From positions 1 to 22,742 of the forward strand of contig ONOV01000157.1 in assembly GCA_900319505.1 (NCBI GenBank): DNA of 22,742 nt, read 5' to 3'. The stretch is from an uncultured Erysipelotrichaceae bacterium (GTDB lineage: Bacteria > Bacillota_I > Bacilli_A > Erysipelotrichales > Erysipelotrichaceae). The stretch's first letter is position 1. Each line of letters begins with the position of its first letter. The position numbers and the translations under genes were made by a program. Under the pieces are notes generated by a model. That model worked only from the letters and a program-made list of their open reading frames with translations, was not told where the DNA came from and did not search any database. Below are positions 15,590-22,742 of the stretch, piece by piece.

Positions 15590-15603
15590 ATAAAGCGCTT
15601 TCT
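15590..15603 (-). promoter_or_regulatory. candidate cre site (CcpA) in the PTS promoter
   Basis: The palindrome AAAGCGCTTT fits the core of the cre consensus, with about 11 of 14 positions matching. It lies in the spacer between the -10 and the likely -35, a position where CcpA binding would block transcription. A mannose-family PTS is a typical target. Binding itself is inferred. Confidence 0.6.
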
Positions 15604-15611
15604 CTACATAG

Positions 15612-15648
15612 AGGAAACAGGCGAAAAGAATCTTCTCTTCAGCCTGTT
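15612..15648 (-). terminator. rho-independent terminator of the uppS-cdsA-dxr-rseP operon
   Basis: The outer arms AACAGGC and GCCTGTT are 7 bp. They continue into an inner, partly wobble-paired stem, then TTTCCTCT on the minus strand. The stem begins inside the last codons of rseP. Confidence 0.7.
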
Positions 15649-16709
15649 ATCAGCCGGCTGACATCCTGCCATGTCACCGCCAGCATCAAAAGGATCAGCA
15701 GACCCCAGCTGATCAGAATCAGCGCCATCCTGACTTTTGTGGAAAGGCGATGTCTGACTATGGCTTCCGCCAGGGTGATGATAACCTGTCCGCCATCCAG
15801 CACCGGCAGCGGCAGCAAGTTGAACACCCCGACATTGACCGAGATCTCCGCCACAAAAAACAGATAGCTGGCCACGCCATAGCTTGCCATGGTACTGGTA
15901 GCCTGATAGACCCCAACCGGTCCGGACAGATTCTGCATGCCGGTACCATGCACCAGAGCACCGATGGCAGAGGCCAGCATCCGGAACATGAAGATCATTT
16001 CATAGCCGCCATAGTACCAGCAGTTGGCCAGGTTTACATCCACCAGTTCTCCTGCCGCTCCACTGATACCGATCAGATAAGCCTCGTTTTCTTTACTGTA
16101 CTGCGGAGTAACGGTGAGGGTGACTTCTTCATTGTCTCTATCCACAGTCACGGTCAGCTGTGATCCATCGGTGATGAAAGACTGCATTTCCAGGAAGGAT
16201 TCCGGTTCAATGGATGTTCCGTCTTCTTTGACGATCTTCACAATCCGATCGCCTGCCTCAAACCCTGCTTCAGCAGCCGGCGATCCGGCATTGACCGATT
16301 CTACAACCGGCTTGGCAGACATGCGGAAAGAGCCATAGGAAAGCAGTACAAGCGAGAAAATGATCCATCCCAATAAAAAGTTCATGAATACCCCGGCCAG
16401 AAGAATAATCACCTTCTTCCACCAGGCGATATTGATGAGTCTTCTTTCATCCGGCACTTTCACATCCGGATAGGCTTCATCTCCATCCACTTCACCGGCC
16501 ATGGCAGTAAAACCGCCTAAAGGCAGCGCCCGGATGGAATACTGCGTCTCTCCCTTCTTTTTCTTCCAGATCGCCGGCCCCATCCCGATGGAAAATTCAT
16601 AGACATATACACCAAAGGATTTGGCGGCGATATAATGCCCCCACTCATGAATCACAATGATGATGGAAAGCATCAGAATAAAAAGTATGACTGTAAGTAC
16701 TGTATGCAT
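15639..16709 (-). CDS. rseP: RIP metalloprotease, site-2 protease family
   Basis: Intramembrane zinc protease (RseP/RasP) that cuts anti-sigma factors and remnant signal peptides. It is 356 aa. The zinc motif HEWGH (residues 21-25) is in the first membrane helix. A PDZ domain follows (about 125-200; VVESVNAGSPAAEAGFEAGD). The second motif NLLPLPVLDGG (297-307) supplies the third ligand, Asp. A TTG one codon upstream would add a residue, but the ATG at 16709 shares a base with the dxr stop (TGATG) and is the likely start. It is last in the operon. Its usual neighbours proS and polC are not downstream; a PTS operon lies there. Confidence 0.95.
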   Translation of the reverse strand: MHTVLTVILFILMLSIIIVIHEWGHYIAAKSFGVYVYEFSIGMGPAIWKKKKGETQYSIRALPLGGFTAMAGEVDGDEAYPDVKVPDERRLINIAWWKKVIILLAGVFMNFLLGWIIFSLVLLSYGSFRMSAKPVVESVNAGSPAAEAGFEAGDRIVKIVKEDGTSIEPESFLEMQSFITDGSQLTVTVDRDNEEVTLTVTPQYSKENEAYLIGISGAAGELVDVNLANCWYYGGYEMIFMFRMLASAIGALVHGTGMQNLSGPVGVYQATSTMASYGVASYLFFVAEISVNVGVFNLLPLPVLDGGQVIITLAEAIVRHRLSTKVRMALILISWGLLILLMLAVTWQDVSRLITG

Positions 16710-17866
16710 CAATTCAGGGTCTCCTTTATCATGCGCTGTGCATAATCCCGGCCGAAGCGGTCTCCTCTGATCAGATCAGCTTCTGTATTTACCGGCTGCC
16801 ATACACATGCGCGTACTGCCCCCATCACAATCTCCTCAATCTTCAGAAACGGAATTTTCTTCTGGCGGAATGCCAGATTGGCTTCTTCATTTGCCCCATT
16901 CATCACAGCCGGAAGAATACCGCCTTTTCTGCCTGTTTCATAGGCCAGCGCAAGCAATGGATATTTCTCTGTATCCGGTGCCTCAAAGTGCAGATCCATC
17001 CCCTGCCACAGATCCATGGGATTCTCTTCTTTGTAGTAATAGCGTTCAGGACCGGTCAGGGCATACTGGATCGGCAGACGCATATCCGGCGCCCCAAGCT
17101 GCGCAATAAAAGAATGGTCGACATATTCCACCATGGAATGTACCACCGACTGCGGGTGCATGACCACTCTGATATCGTCATAATCCATGCCGAAAAGATA
17201 ATGGGCTTCCATGACTTCAAAGCCCTTGTTCATCAGATTGGCACAGTCCACTGTGATCTTGGGTCCCATGTGCCAGTTAGGATGGGACAGGGCATCATCC
17301 ACCGTTACATCTTTCATCTGTTCACGGGTTAAGGTACGGAAAGCACCGCCGGAGCATGTGATCCATAAGCGTTTCACATCACTTCTGCGATTGCCCTGCA
17401 GGCACTGATAGATGGCACTGTGCTCCGAATCAATCGGTACAAGCTTCACGCCGTACTTCTTTACTGCATCTGTGATCAGCTCACCGCCGACCACCAGCGT
17501 TTCCTTATTGGCAAGCGCAATTTCATGTCCTGTTTCAATCGCCTTCATGGTCGGGGCAAACCCCGCAAACCCGACTAAGGCATTGACCAGAACATCATAA
17601 TCCTTCAATCCAGCCAGTGTCAGCAGTCCCGTATCTCCATACACAAACCTGCGCTGCGGATATTCCTTCTGCAGCAAGTGGGCATCCTTTTCTTCCTGTA
17701 CACAGATCAGCTCTGTATCAAGACAGGCCAGTATCTTTCTTAACTCTTTGATGTTATGGCCGACGCTCAATGCCCGTACATGGAACAGATCGGGATGCTG
17801 AAGGACAATATCAACCGTCTGGGTACCGATTGAGCCGCTGGCCCCTAATAGAACTAGCTCTTTCAT
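16709..17866 (-). CDS. dxr: 1-deoxy-D-xylulose-5-phosphate reductoisomerase
   Basis: Second enzyme of the non-mevalonate isoprenoid pathway; it makes MEP with NADPH and feeds UppS. The protein is 385 aa. The NADPH loop is GASGSIG (8-14), followed by ANKETLV (119-125). The metal ligands are Asp146 and Glu148 in PIDSEHSAI, and Glu220 in NKGFEVMEA. SGGAFR (172-177) matches the substrate-binding loop. Another ATG at 17875 would add three residues. The start at 17866 fits known N-termini and overlaps the cdsA stop by four bases (ATGA). The ribosome site is poor in both cases, suggesting translation coupled to cdsA. Confidence 0.95.
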   Translation of the reverse strand: MKELVLLGASGSIGTQTVDIVLQHPDLFHVRALSVGHNIKELRKILACLDTELICVQEEKDAHLLQKEYPQRRFVYGDTGLLTLAGLKDYDVLVNALVGFAGFAPTMKAIETGHEIALANKETLVVGGELITDAVKKYGVKLVPIDSEHSAIYQCLQGNRRSDVKRLWITCSGGAFRTLTREQMKDVTVDDALSHPNWHMGPKITVDCANLMNKGFEVMEAHYLFGMDYDDIRVVMHPQSVVHSMVEYVDHSFIAQLGAPDMRLPIQYALTGPERYYYKEENPMDLWQGMDLHFEAPDTEKYPLLALAYETGRKGGILPAVMNGANEEANLAFRQKKIPFLKIEEIVMGAVRACVWQPVNTEADLIRGDRFGRDYAQRMIKETLN

Positions 17867-18681
17867 ATCTTCCATAACAGCATCAGTGCTTCAAAGAACA
17901 TCAGACAGAATACCAGACTGTCAATCCGATCCAGAATGCCGCCATGGCCCGGCAGGAAGGAACCGAAGTCCTTGATGCCGAAATGACGCTTGACACTGGA
18001 GAAGGAAAGATCGCCCAGCTGCGCCAGTAAAGGCAGTGTCAGAGAAGCTGCGACAATCAATGAAGCCGGCAGTGCATCAGGACTTGTCGGCAGAAAGTGT
18101 GCACACAGAAAACCGATCAGTAAACCGATGCCAACACCGGAGAAATAGCCGCCGATGGAACCTTCCCAGGTCTTATTGGGAGAGATCCGGGGAATCATCT
18201 TATGCCTGCCGAAAAAGACACCGAAGAAATAGGCCCCGGTATCACATGCATAGCATGTCAATGCCACAAAAAGGAAGATCGTAAAGCCGTTTTCAAACGT
18301 ATAGAAATGCTGAACGCCGCGCAGACCGATACTGACAATCATTGTCAGCATGAATGAGTATGCCGCAAACTCCGCCGTTGTATCCTTGTCAATCAGCACA
18401 CTGAGAAACAGGATCGTCGCATAGAATGCCTGGATCATCGCAAAAAGACGCTCCGGACAGGCAATCAGGCCGAGCATCACCACAAGATTGATGATGGTTG
18501 TCACCCACTTGGCTTTTTCACTCTGAATATTGGCAATTTCATAACTGGCAAGTGCCGCAACCACTGCCGTCAGGATTTTAATCCAGATCCCGCCGAGCAG
18601 AACCGGCGGCAGACACACCGCAATCAGGATCATTGCAGTTAAAGTCTTGGTGATCATTGCCTTATTTACTTTTCCAGCCAT
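17863..18681 (-). CDS. cdsA: phosphatidate cytidylyltransferase
   Basis: Makes CDP-diacylglycerol from phosphatidic acid and CTP, at the membrane. The 272-aa protein has many membrane segments. It carries the complete CDS signature near the C-terminus: SSVKRHFGIKD, then FLPGHGGILDRID. A longer frame reaches 18732, but 18681 has GGAGGAG upstream and shares one base with the uppS stop (TAATG). It is the second gene of uppS-cdsA-dxr-rseP, the conserved Firmicutes order. Confidence 0.96.
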   Translation of the reverse strand: MAGKVNKAMITKTLTAMILIAVCLPPVLLGGIWIKILTAVVAALASYEIANIQSEKAKWVTTIINLVVMLGLIACPERLFAMIQAFYATILFLSVLIDKDTTAEFAAYSFMLTMIVSIGLRGVQHFYTFENGFTIFLFVALTCYACDTGAYFFGVFFGRHKMIPRISPNKTWEGSIGGYFSGVGIGLLIGFLCAHFLPTSPDALPASLIVAASLTLPLLAQLGDLSFSSVKRHFGIKDFGSFLPGHGGILDRIDSLVFCLMFFEALMLLWKI

Positions 18682-19379
18682 TAATGCACTCCTCCGAAAC
18701 GTCTGTCGCGTTTGCTGTATTCTTCCAGGCACCGATGCAGAACTTCCGGGGTAAACTCAGGCCATGACTCCGGAATGAATTCCATTTCCGCATAGGCAAT
18801 CTGCCACAGCAGGAAATTGGAAATACGCTCTTCCCCGGATGTTCTGATCAGCAGATCCACCGGCGGGAAATCTCTTGTATCAAGATACTGTTCAAAGCCG
18901 GCTTCATCAATGCCCGGCTCAGCCCGGCCGGCTCTGATATCTTCGGCATAATGGTTGACAGCCCTTAAGATTTCATCATGAGAGCCGTAGTTGATCGCAA
19001 TGATCAAAGATAAACCGGTATTCTTCTCTGATTCCTCAGCTGCTTCCAGCAGTACTTTCCTGGTCGCATCCGGCAATGGTCTCAGATCACCAATCAGTCT
19101 GATCCGCATGTTTCTCTGCAGAAATTCCTTCATGTACATTCTGAAAAGATAAGCCGGCAGCTTCATGAGATAACTGACTTCATCCTGGCTCCTTTTCCAG
19201 TTTTCCGTTGAGAAGGCATACAGTGTCAGGTATCTGACACCTTCCGCATCCGCCGCAATGGCAATGGTACGCACATTGTCTGCACCGACTTTATGTCCGG
19301 CTGTGCGGGGCAGGCCCTTTGCCTTTGCCCAGCGGCCGTTGCCATCCATAATGATGGCAAGATGTTTGCACTCTTTCAT
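18681..19379 (-). CDS. uppS: isoprenyl transferase (undecaprenyl diphosphate synthase)
   Basis: Condenses farnesyl diphosphate with isopentenyl diphosphates to make the cell-wall lipid carrier. It is 232 aa, slightly shorter than the usual 240-260. Catalytic Asp12 is in IIMDGNGRWAK. LYAFSTENWKR and RTSGEERISNFLLWQ are the other signatures; the second has Glu where Gln or His is common. GAGGTGA lies 5-6 bases before the ATG. A TATAAT with an extended TG sits in the 43-base gap from the ABC gene, so the operon can be transcribed from here. Read-through from the ABC gene is also possible, as no terminator separates them. Confidence 0.96.
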   Translation of the reverse strand: MKECKHLAIIMDGNGRWAKAKGLPRTAGHKVGADNVRTIAIAADAEGVRYLTLYAFSTENWKRSQDEVSYLMKLPAYLFRMYMKEFLQRNMRIRLIGDLRPLPDATRKVLLEAAEESEKNTGLSLIIAINYGSHDEILRAVNHYAEDIRAGRAEPGIDEAGFEQYLDTRDFPPVDLLIRTSGEERISNFLLWQIAYAEMEFIPESWPEFTPEVLHRCLEEYSKRDRRFGGVH

Positions 19380-19397
19380 TCTTTCACCTCGAGTCTG

Positions 19398-19406
19398 ATT
19401 ATAGCA
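19398..19406 (-). promoter_or_regulatory. extended -10 promoter of uppS-cdsA-dxr-rseP
   Basis: TGCTATAAT on the minus strand is a perfect -10 with the extended TG. No -35 is evident, which is typical for extended -10 promoters. Transcription would start near 19391, so the leader is only about 12 bases and begins at the Shine-Dalgarno. Confidence 0.6.
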
Positions 19407-19422
19407 TTATCACTTTGTTTTC

Positions 19423-20430
19423 TCATCCTGTCCAGATACTGCATAACTGCCCTTCTGTATTGTAGAGAAGCACCTTTTTCAAACAGAAAGCAATGACTGT
19501 ATCACATGACACGTGTGTGCATACCAGTATGCCGTCTGAAAGAATCACTTCATAATGATCCATATACCGCCGGCAGCTTTGCACCGCATAGGCAGGTCCT
19601 TTTCCTGCTTCAATCCAGTATGGTCTGAAAAGAGCTGTATAAGTCCCATCTTCCAGCTCTGTTTCCATGTCTTCCTGCAGGATCTTTCCATGATGGTTCC
19701 TGACGGTACAGACAGTTTCCTGCATGGAGGGCTGGCCGAAAAAACGGGCTGTTTCAAGCTGCTGCGGCCTGTCCATCAGACTGTCTGCCGTGCCTTCTTC
19801 AATCAGCCGCCCATGGGAAAGATAGACAATTTTCCCTGTAAAGCGCATGGCATCTTCCATTTCATGACTTACCATAACCCGCATGATATCGAACTTTTCA
19901 CATAATGAAGCAATCTCTTTTTCAAGCTGCCATGCAAGCCGTCGATCCAGGGAAGAAAACGGCTCATCCATCAGAAGCACATCCGGTCTTCTTACGATTG
20001 CCCTGGCCATATCCACACGCTGTGCTTCCCCGCCGCTGAGCTTTGCCGGATAGCGCTCAAGCAGGGACTGGATATGCAGAAGCGAAGCTGTCTCTTCCAC
20101 CATATTGCGGATTTCACTGCGGCTGTATCCTGCCGCCTGCAGCCCATAGCCGATATTTTCCCTTACTTTTACATGCGACAGCAGAGCTGCTTTCTGAAAG
20201 ATCATGGACATATGACGGGCATGAGAAGGAAGGGAAGAAATATCCCTTTCATCCAGAATCACCTGGCCCTCATCATCCAGCAGACCTGCCATTGCCTTGA
20301 GAAGCGTTGTCTTGCCCGCTCCGCTTTCTCCGATCACAAGCAGATCTCCTTCCGTTTCCAGAGACACATCATCCACAATCCTTCGCCTGTGATCCTCTAC
20401 GGTAATATTCTTTAAAACAAGCTTATGCAT
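19423..20430 (-). CDS. ABC transporter ATP-binding protein, CysA/PotA-like with TOBE-type tail, orphan
   Basis: A 335-aa ATPase subunit of an importer. Walker A is GESGAGKT (34-41), the Q-loop is FQKAAL, the signature is LSGGE (131-135), Walker B is VLLMDE (151-156) and the switch His is His189. The C-terminal 110 residues (FRPYWIEAG, then strands) look like the TOBE-type regulatory domain of sulfate, spermidine or sugar importers. No permease or binding protein is encoded beside it, so its partner is elsewhere or unknown. It lies between frr and uppS, where most Firmicutes have nothing. The start has no nearby Shine-Dalgarno (GAAGGA is about 20 bases away). TACAAT ends six bases before the ATG, so a leaderless message is possible. 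Confidence 0.9.
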   Translation of the reverse strand: MHKLVLKNITVEDHRRRIVDDVSLETEGDLLVIGESGAGKTTLLKAMAGLLDDEGQVILDERDISSLPSHARHMSMIFQKAALLSHVKVRENIGYGLQAAGYSRSEIRNMVEETASLLHIQSLLERYPAKLSGGEAQRVDMARAIVRRPDVLLMDEPFSSLDRRLAWQLEKEIASLCEKFDIMRVMVSHEMEDAMRFTGKIVYLSHGRLIEEGTADSLMDRPQQLETARFFGQPSMQETVCTVRNHHGKILQEDMETELEDGTYTALFRPYWIEAGKGPAYAVQSCRRYMDHYEVILSDGILVCTHVSCDTVIAFCLKKVLLYNTEGQLCSIWTG

Positions 20431-20436
20431 GGTTTC

Positions 20437-20442
20437 ATTGTA
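20437..20442 (-). promoter_or_regulatory. possible -10 (TACAAT) of the ABC ATPase gene
   Basis: TACAAT on the minus strand is followed by six bases and then the ATG. If used, transcription would begin at or next to the start codon. No good -35 is visible; the upstream region is the T-run of the frr terminator. Confidence 0.35.
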
Positions 20443-20458
20443 CTAGATATTCCTTCGC

Positions 20459-20498
20459 ACAGAAAAAAGAACTCCATCCTTTTTGACAGAGTTCTTTT
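20459..20498 (-). terminator. rho-independent terminator of pyrH-frr
   Basis: Perfect 10-bp arms AAAAGAACTC and GAGTTCTTTT (20465-20474 and 20489-20498) with a 14-base loop, followed on the minus strand by TTCTG. It lies 8 bases after the frr stop. The A and T ends make it potentially active in both directions. Confidence 0.85.
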
Positions 20499-20506
20499 CA
20501 TTGTAC

Positions 20507-21055
20507 TCAGACCTTCAGTACTTCCCTGCTCTTCTTATCAGCTGCTTCCTCAATCTTCTTGATATAGGAATCGGTCAGCTTCTGCACTTCTTCCTTGGCA
20601 TCCTTCTGGCTGTCCTCATCGAGTGTCTTGTCTTTCTTGACAACATCATTGGCTTCTCTTCTGATGTTGCGGATCTGAACCTTGCACTCTTCGGCGATCT
20701 TGGATACCTTCTTGGTCATTTCCTTACGTGTTTCACCCGTCAGTTCCGGAACCGTCAGACGGATGACCGTGCCGTCGTTAGCCGGGGCGATGCCGATGTC
20801 GGCCTTATTGATGGCCTTTTCGATGTCCTTCAGAGAAGAAGGATCATACGGCTTGACCACAAGAGTGCGGCCTTCCTGTACACTGATACCGGCAATCTGG
20901 TTCAGCGGCGTCGGGGAACCGTAGTAGTCAACCTCGACTCTGTCCAGCATCTTGGCATTGGCCATGCCGGTACGGATGGTATTGAGTTCATCGTGAAGAT
21001 GTTCCAGCACTTTGTCCATTTTCTTTGTGCTGGTGTCAATAATGGGATAAGACAT
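20507..21055 (-). CDS. frr: ribosome recycling factor
   Basis: Splits post-termination ribosomes together with EF-G. At 182 aa it is a usual RRF length (about 185). The characteristic segments are KKMDKVLEHLHDELNTIRTG near the start, VDYYGSPTPLNQIA, and the long charged helices EMTKKVSKIAEECKVQIRNI and EVQKLTDSYIKKIEE, which form the three-helix bundle. AAGGAG lies about 9 bases before the ATG, three bases after the pyrH stop, so the two are one operon. Confidence 0.97.
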   Translation of the reverse strand: MSYPIIDTSTKKMDKVLEHLHDELNTIRTGMANAKMLDRVEVDYYGSPTPLNQIAGISVQEGRTLVVKPYDPSSLKDIEKAINKADIGIAPANDGTVIRLTVPELTGETRKEMTKKVSKIAEECKVQIRNIRREANDVVKKDKTLDEDSQKDAKEEVQKLTDSYIKKIEEAADKKSREVLKV

Positions 21056-21058
21056 AGA

Positions 21059-21769
21059 TTATTCTCCTTTTTTTATAATTGTACCAATCTTTTCGCCCAT
21101 GCAGGCTCTGACAATATTGCCCTTTTCATTCATATTGAAGACCATGATTGTCATGTTGTTATCCATACATAAGCTCGTTGCCGTAGAATCCATGACCTGC
21201 AGATTCTTTTCCAGCAGATCCATATAAGTCAATGTATCAAAACGCTTTGCATCAGGATCTTTCTTAGGATCTGCCGAATAGACACCGTCAACCCCGTTCT
21301 TTGCCATCAGGATCGCATCTGCCTTGATTTCAGATGCTCTCAAGGCAGCCGCCGTATCGGTTGAGAAGAAAGGCAGGCCGGTGCCGCCGCCGAAGATGAC
21401 GACTCTTCCCTTTTCCAGATGTCTGACCGCTCTTCTTTCAATGAACGGCTCTGCCACCTCCGGCATATTGATTGCAGTCTGTACACGGGTATCTACGCCT
21501 TCTGCTTCCAGCGCAGCCTGTATGGCCAGAGCATTGATGATTGTTGCCAGCATTCCCATATGGTCACCCTGGGTACGGTCCATGCCGAGCTCAACCGCCA
21601 TCTTGCCGCGGATGATATTGCCGCCGCCGACAACAACAGCAACTTCAACTCCTTTACCCTGTACTTCCCTGATCTCCTTTGCCAGATCATGGAGTACATC
21701 CGAGTCGAAAGTCGAGTCCTTCCCAGCCAGTGCTTCTCCGCTGAGCTTAAGCAACACACGTTTATACAT
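21059..21769 (-). CDS. pyrH: UMP kinase
   Basis: Phosphorylates UMP to UDP with ATP; this is the bacterial, amino-acid-kinase-fold type. It is 236 aa. Family landmarks are LKLSGEAL (7-14), [10 protein letters not shown] (46-55), GDHMGMLAT (68-75), [33 protein letters not shown] and a [10 protein letters not shown] segment. GGAGG lies 6-9 bases upstream of the ATG. It begins the transcript here. The rpsB-tsf pair that commonly precedes pyrH is not present, and a divergent phosphatase gene lies there. Confidence 0.97.
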   Translation of the reverse strand: MYKRVLLKLSGEALAGKDSTFDSDVLHDLAKEIREVQGKGVEVAVVVGGGNIIRGKMAVELGMDRTQGDHMGMLATIINALAIQAALEAEGVDTRVQTAINMPEVAEPFIERRAVRHLEKGRVVIFGGGTGLPFFSTDTAAALRASEIKADAILMAKNGVDGVYSADPKKDPDAKRFDTLTYMDLLEKNLQVMDSTATSLCMDNNMTIMVFNMNEKGNIVRACMGEKIGTIIKKGE

Positions 21770-21796
21770 GATATTCCTCCATCTTTCGCTTCTCCC

Positions 21797-21823
21797 ATTA
21801 TATCAGCCTGCTGTTACTGTCAC
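21797..21823 (-). promoter_or_regulatory. pyrH-frr promoter
   Basis: TATAAT (21797-21802) and GTGACA (21818-21823) on the minus strand are separated by 15 bases, a short spacing. The predicted leader is about 21 bases. Confidence 0.55.
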
Positions 21824-21847
21824 CACCCTTTTCTTACGTAAAACCCT

Positions 21848-21853
21848 TATAAT
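21848..21853 (+). promoter_or_regulatory. possible -10 (TATAAT) of the Ppx/GppA gene
   Basis: A perfect TATAAT on the plus strand, 18 bases before the ATG. It would start transcription inside the AAAAGGGG ribosome site, and no -35 is clear, so the real promoter may be elsewhere in the 102-base divergent gap. Confidence 0.35.
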
Positions 21854-21871
21854 GGAAAAGGGGTACTTATT

Positions 21872-22742
21872 ATGCAGAAGCGTTACGGCGTCATCGATAT
21901 CGGTTCAAATACGGTTGTTCTTCTGATTTATGCCGTAGATGGACCAAATATTCAGAAAGAGAATTATCTGGTAACTGCTGCCCATCTGGTTCAGTATGTC
22001 AATTGCGGTCATATGTCACTGGATGGGATTCATAGAGCAGCTGCCATTGTGGAACAGTATAAAAAAGAATGTGAGAAAGCCGGTGTCAGTGAAATCCATG
22101 CGGATATCACCGCCTGCGGCAGAGGCATTGACAACGGCAGGCAGCTTGTCAATGCGATTGCCAATACCGGTATTACTTCCGTACGGATTCTTTCAGGGGA
22201 AGAGGAAGCTGCCTGCGATTTCTACGGAACCTCATTTGACCGGCGGATCAGTGAAGGACTGCTGATCGATGTAGGCGGAGGATCAACGGAATTTGTTGCC
22301 TTCCGGGACAATCAGATTATCGATCAGGCTTCCATTCCGCTTGGATGCGTCCGCCTGCGCCGCATGCCCTATTACATTGACGGCATTACCCCGGTACTCA
22401 AAGAGCTGAAAGAAGAACATCCTCTGCTTGTATCCCATGGCAATGGACTCGGGGTCGGCGGAACGGTACGGGCCTGTCAGGCCATGTGCCGCACCCTGTA
22501 CTATGATGAACGCTCCTTCCGCGCCAAAGAGCTTCATGAGATCTATGATGGGCTCGTGGATGACAATCCGGCTTACATTCATGCCATGCGCCAGTCCGTA
22601 TCCGCCGACCGCCAGGATGTTTTCATTCCGGGACTCAGAATGCTGAAATGTATCAGCGACATGTTCGATATTCAATGTTTCTACAATTCGGAAAACGGCG
22701 TACGGGAAGGCTTCCTGCTGAAATATATCCTGCATGCTGTAT
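21872..22742 (+). CDS. Ppx/GppA-type phosphatase (exopolyphosphatase or pppGpp phosphohydrolase), partial
   Basis: The frame opens at ATG 21872 (AAAAGGGG 8 bases upstream) and is still open at the right edge after 290 codons. It has the sugar kinase/Hsp70 actin-like fold of the Ppx/GppA family: DIGSNT (9-14), SGEEEA (108-113), DVGGGSTEF (133-141), VGGTVRA (195-201). The closing motif is SENGVREGFL (273-282), which normally lies near the end of the domain. Few residues are therefore missing unless a C-terminal domain follows. The length suggests the short single-domain form. Sequence alone does not separate polyphosphate from pppGpp hydrolysis. It is the only gene on the plus strand and is divergent from pyrH. 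Confidence 0.92.
   Translation, partial: MQKRYGVIDIGSNTVVLLIYAVDGPNIQKENYLVTAAHLVQYVNCGHMSLDGIHRAAAIVEQYKKECEKAGVSEIHADITACGRGIDNGRQLVNAIANTGITSVRILSGEEEAACDFYGTSFDRRISEGLLIDVGGGSTEFVAFRDNQIIDQASIPLGCVRLRRMPYYIDGITPVLKELKEEHPLLVSHGNGLGVGGTVRACQAMCRTLYYDERSFRAKELHEIYDGLVDDNPAYIHAMRQSVSADRQDVFIPGLRMLKCISDMFDIQCFYNSENGVREGFLLKYILHAV

Noticed and set aside
11251..20430. The ZnuA-like lipoprotein and the orphan ABC ATPase as two parts of one transporter
   Set aside because: They are about 7 kb apart in different operons, and the ATPase has a TOBE-type tail unlike ZnuC-type ATPases. No permease links them.
20483..21172. 229-codon plus-strand frame opposite frr and pyrH
   Set aside because: It is antisense to two unmistakable genes and crosses the frr terminator; no motifs.
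1..22742. CRISPR arrays, tRNA, rRNA or riboswitches
   Set aside because: No regularly spaced repeats, cloverleaf sequences or long structured leaders were seen on either strand.

Overview
The window looks like ordinary chromosome from a low-to-mid GC Firmicute, most likely an Erysipelotrichia-type lineage. This rests on gene content and order: a polA-mutM-coaE-dnaB-dnaI block, pfkA-pyk, and pyrH-frr with uppS-cdsA-dxr-rseP. Shine-Dalgarno sequences are purine-rich and -10 boxes are TATAAT-like. The taxon is an inference. Nearly every gene is on the minus strand, so the operons read from right to left.

Layout from the left. Positions 1-1500 are a poorly conserved, visibly AT-richer stretch. 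It holds two unrecognised small proteins, the remains of a coiled-coil gene broken by stops, and several hairpins including a plus-strand terminator. Positions 1586-2600 carry a two-gene unit: a metallo-beta-lactamase-fold hydrolase followed by a DUF1801 protein. Positions 2652-5124 are the glycolytic pair pfkA-pyk, with its own promoter inside the end of dnaI. Positions 5121-12964 form a compact replication and repair operon: radC, a ZnuA/TroA-like lipoprotein, polA, mutM, coaE, dnaB and dnaI. Start and stop codons there often overlap or sit a few bases apart. Positions 13066-15610 are a mannose-family PTS operon (IIA-IIB-IIC-IID) with a candidate cre site in its promoter and a perfect-stem terminator. 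Positions 15639-19406 are uppS-cdsA-dxr-rseP: the lipid carrier precursor, the CDP-diacylglycerol precursor, the isoprenoid pathway and the intramembrane protease. Positions 19423-20442 hold a lone ABC ATPase. Positions 20459-21823 are pyrH-frr. A divergent Ppx/GppA-type phosphatase gene starts at 21872 and runs off the right edge.

The window mainly combines DNA replication and repair, lower glycolysis, sugar uptake, and envelope lipid and isoprenoid synthesis. I see no IS element, phage gene, CRISPR array, tRNA or rRNA.

The most unusual item is the ZnuA/TroA-like lipoprotein inside the replication operon. By hand alignment it has lost all four metal-ligand positions of its family, and no matching permease or ZnuC-type ATPase is nearby. 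Other points worth a look are the orphan ABC ATPase with a possibly leaderless start, the decayed coiled-coil gene, the tandem hairpins at the left edge, unusual residues in PfkA, Pyk and PolA, and uniformly short predicted 5' leaders. I did not find convincing evidence for a complete new multi-gene system.
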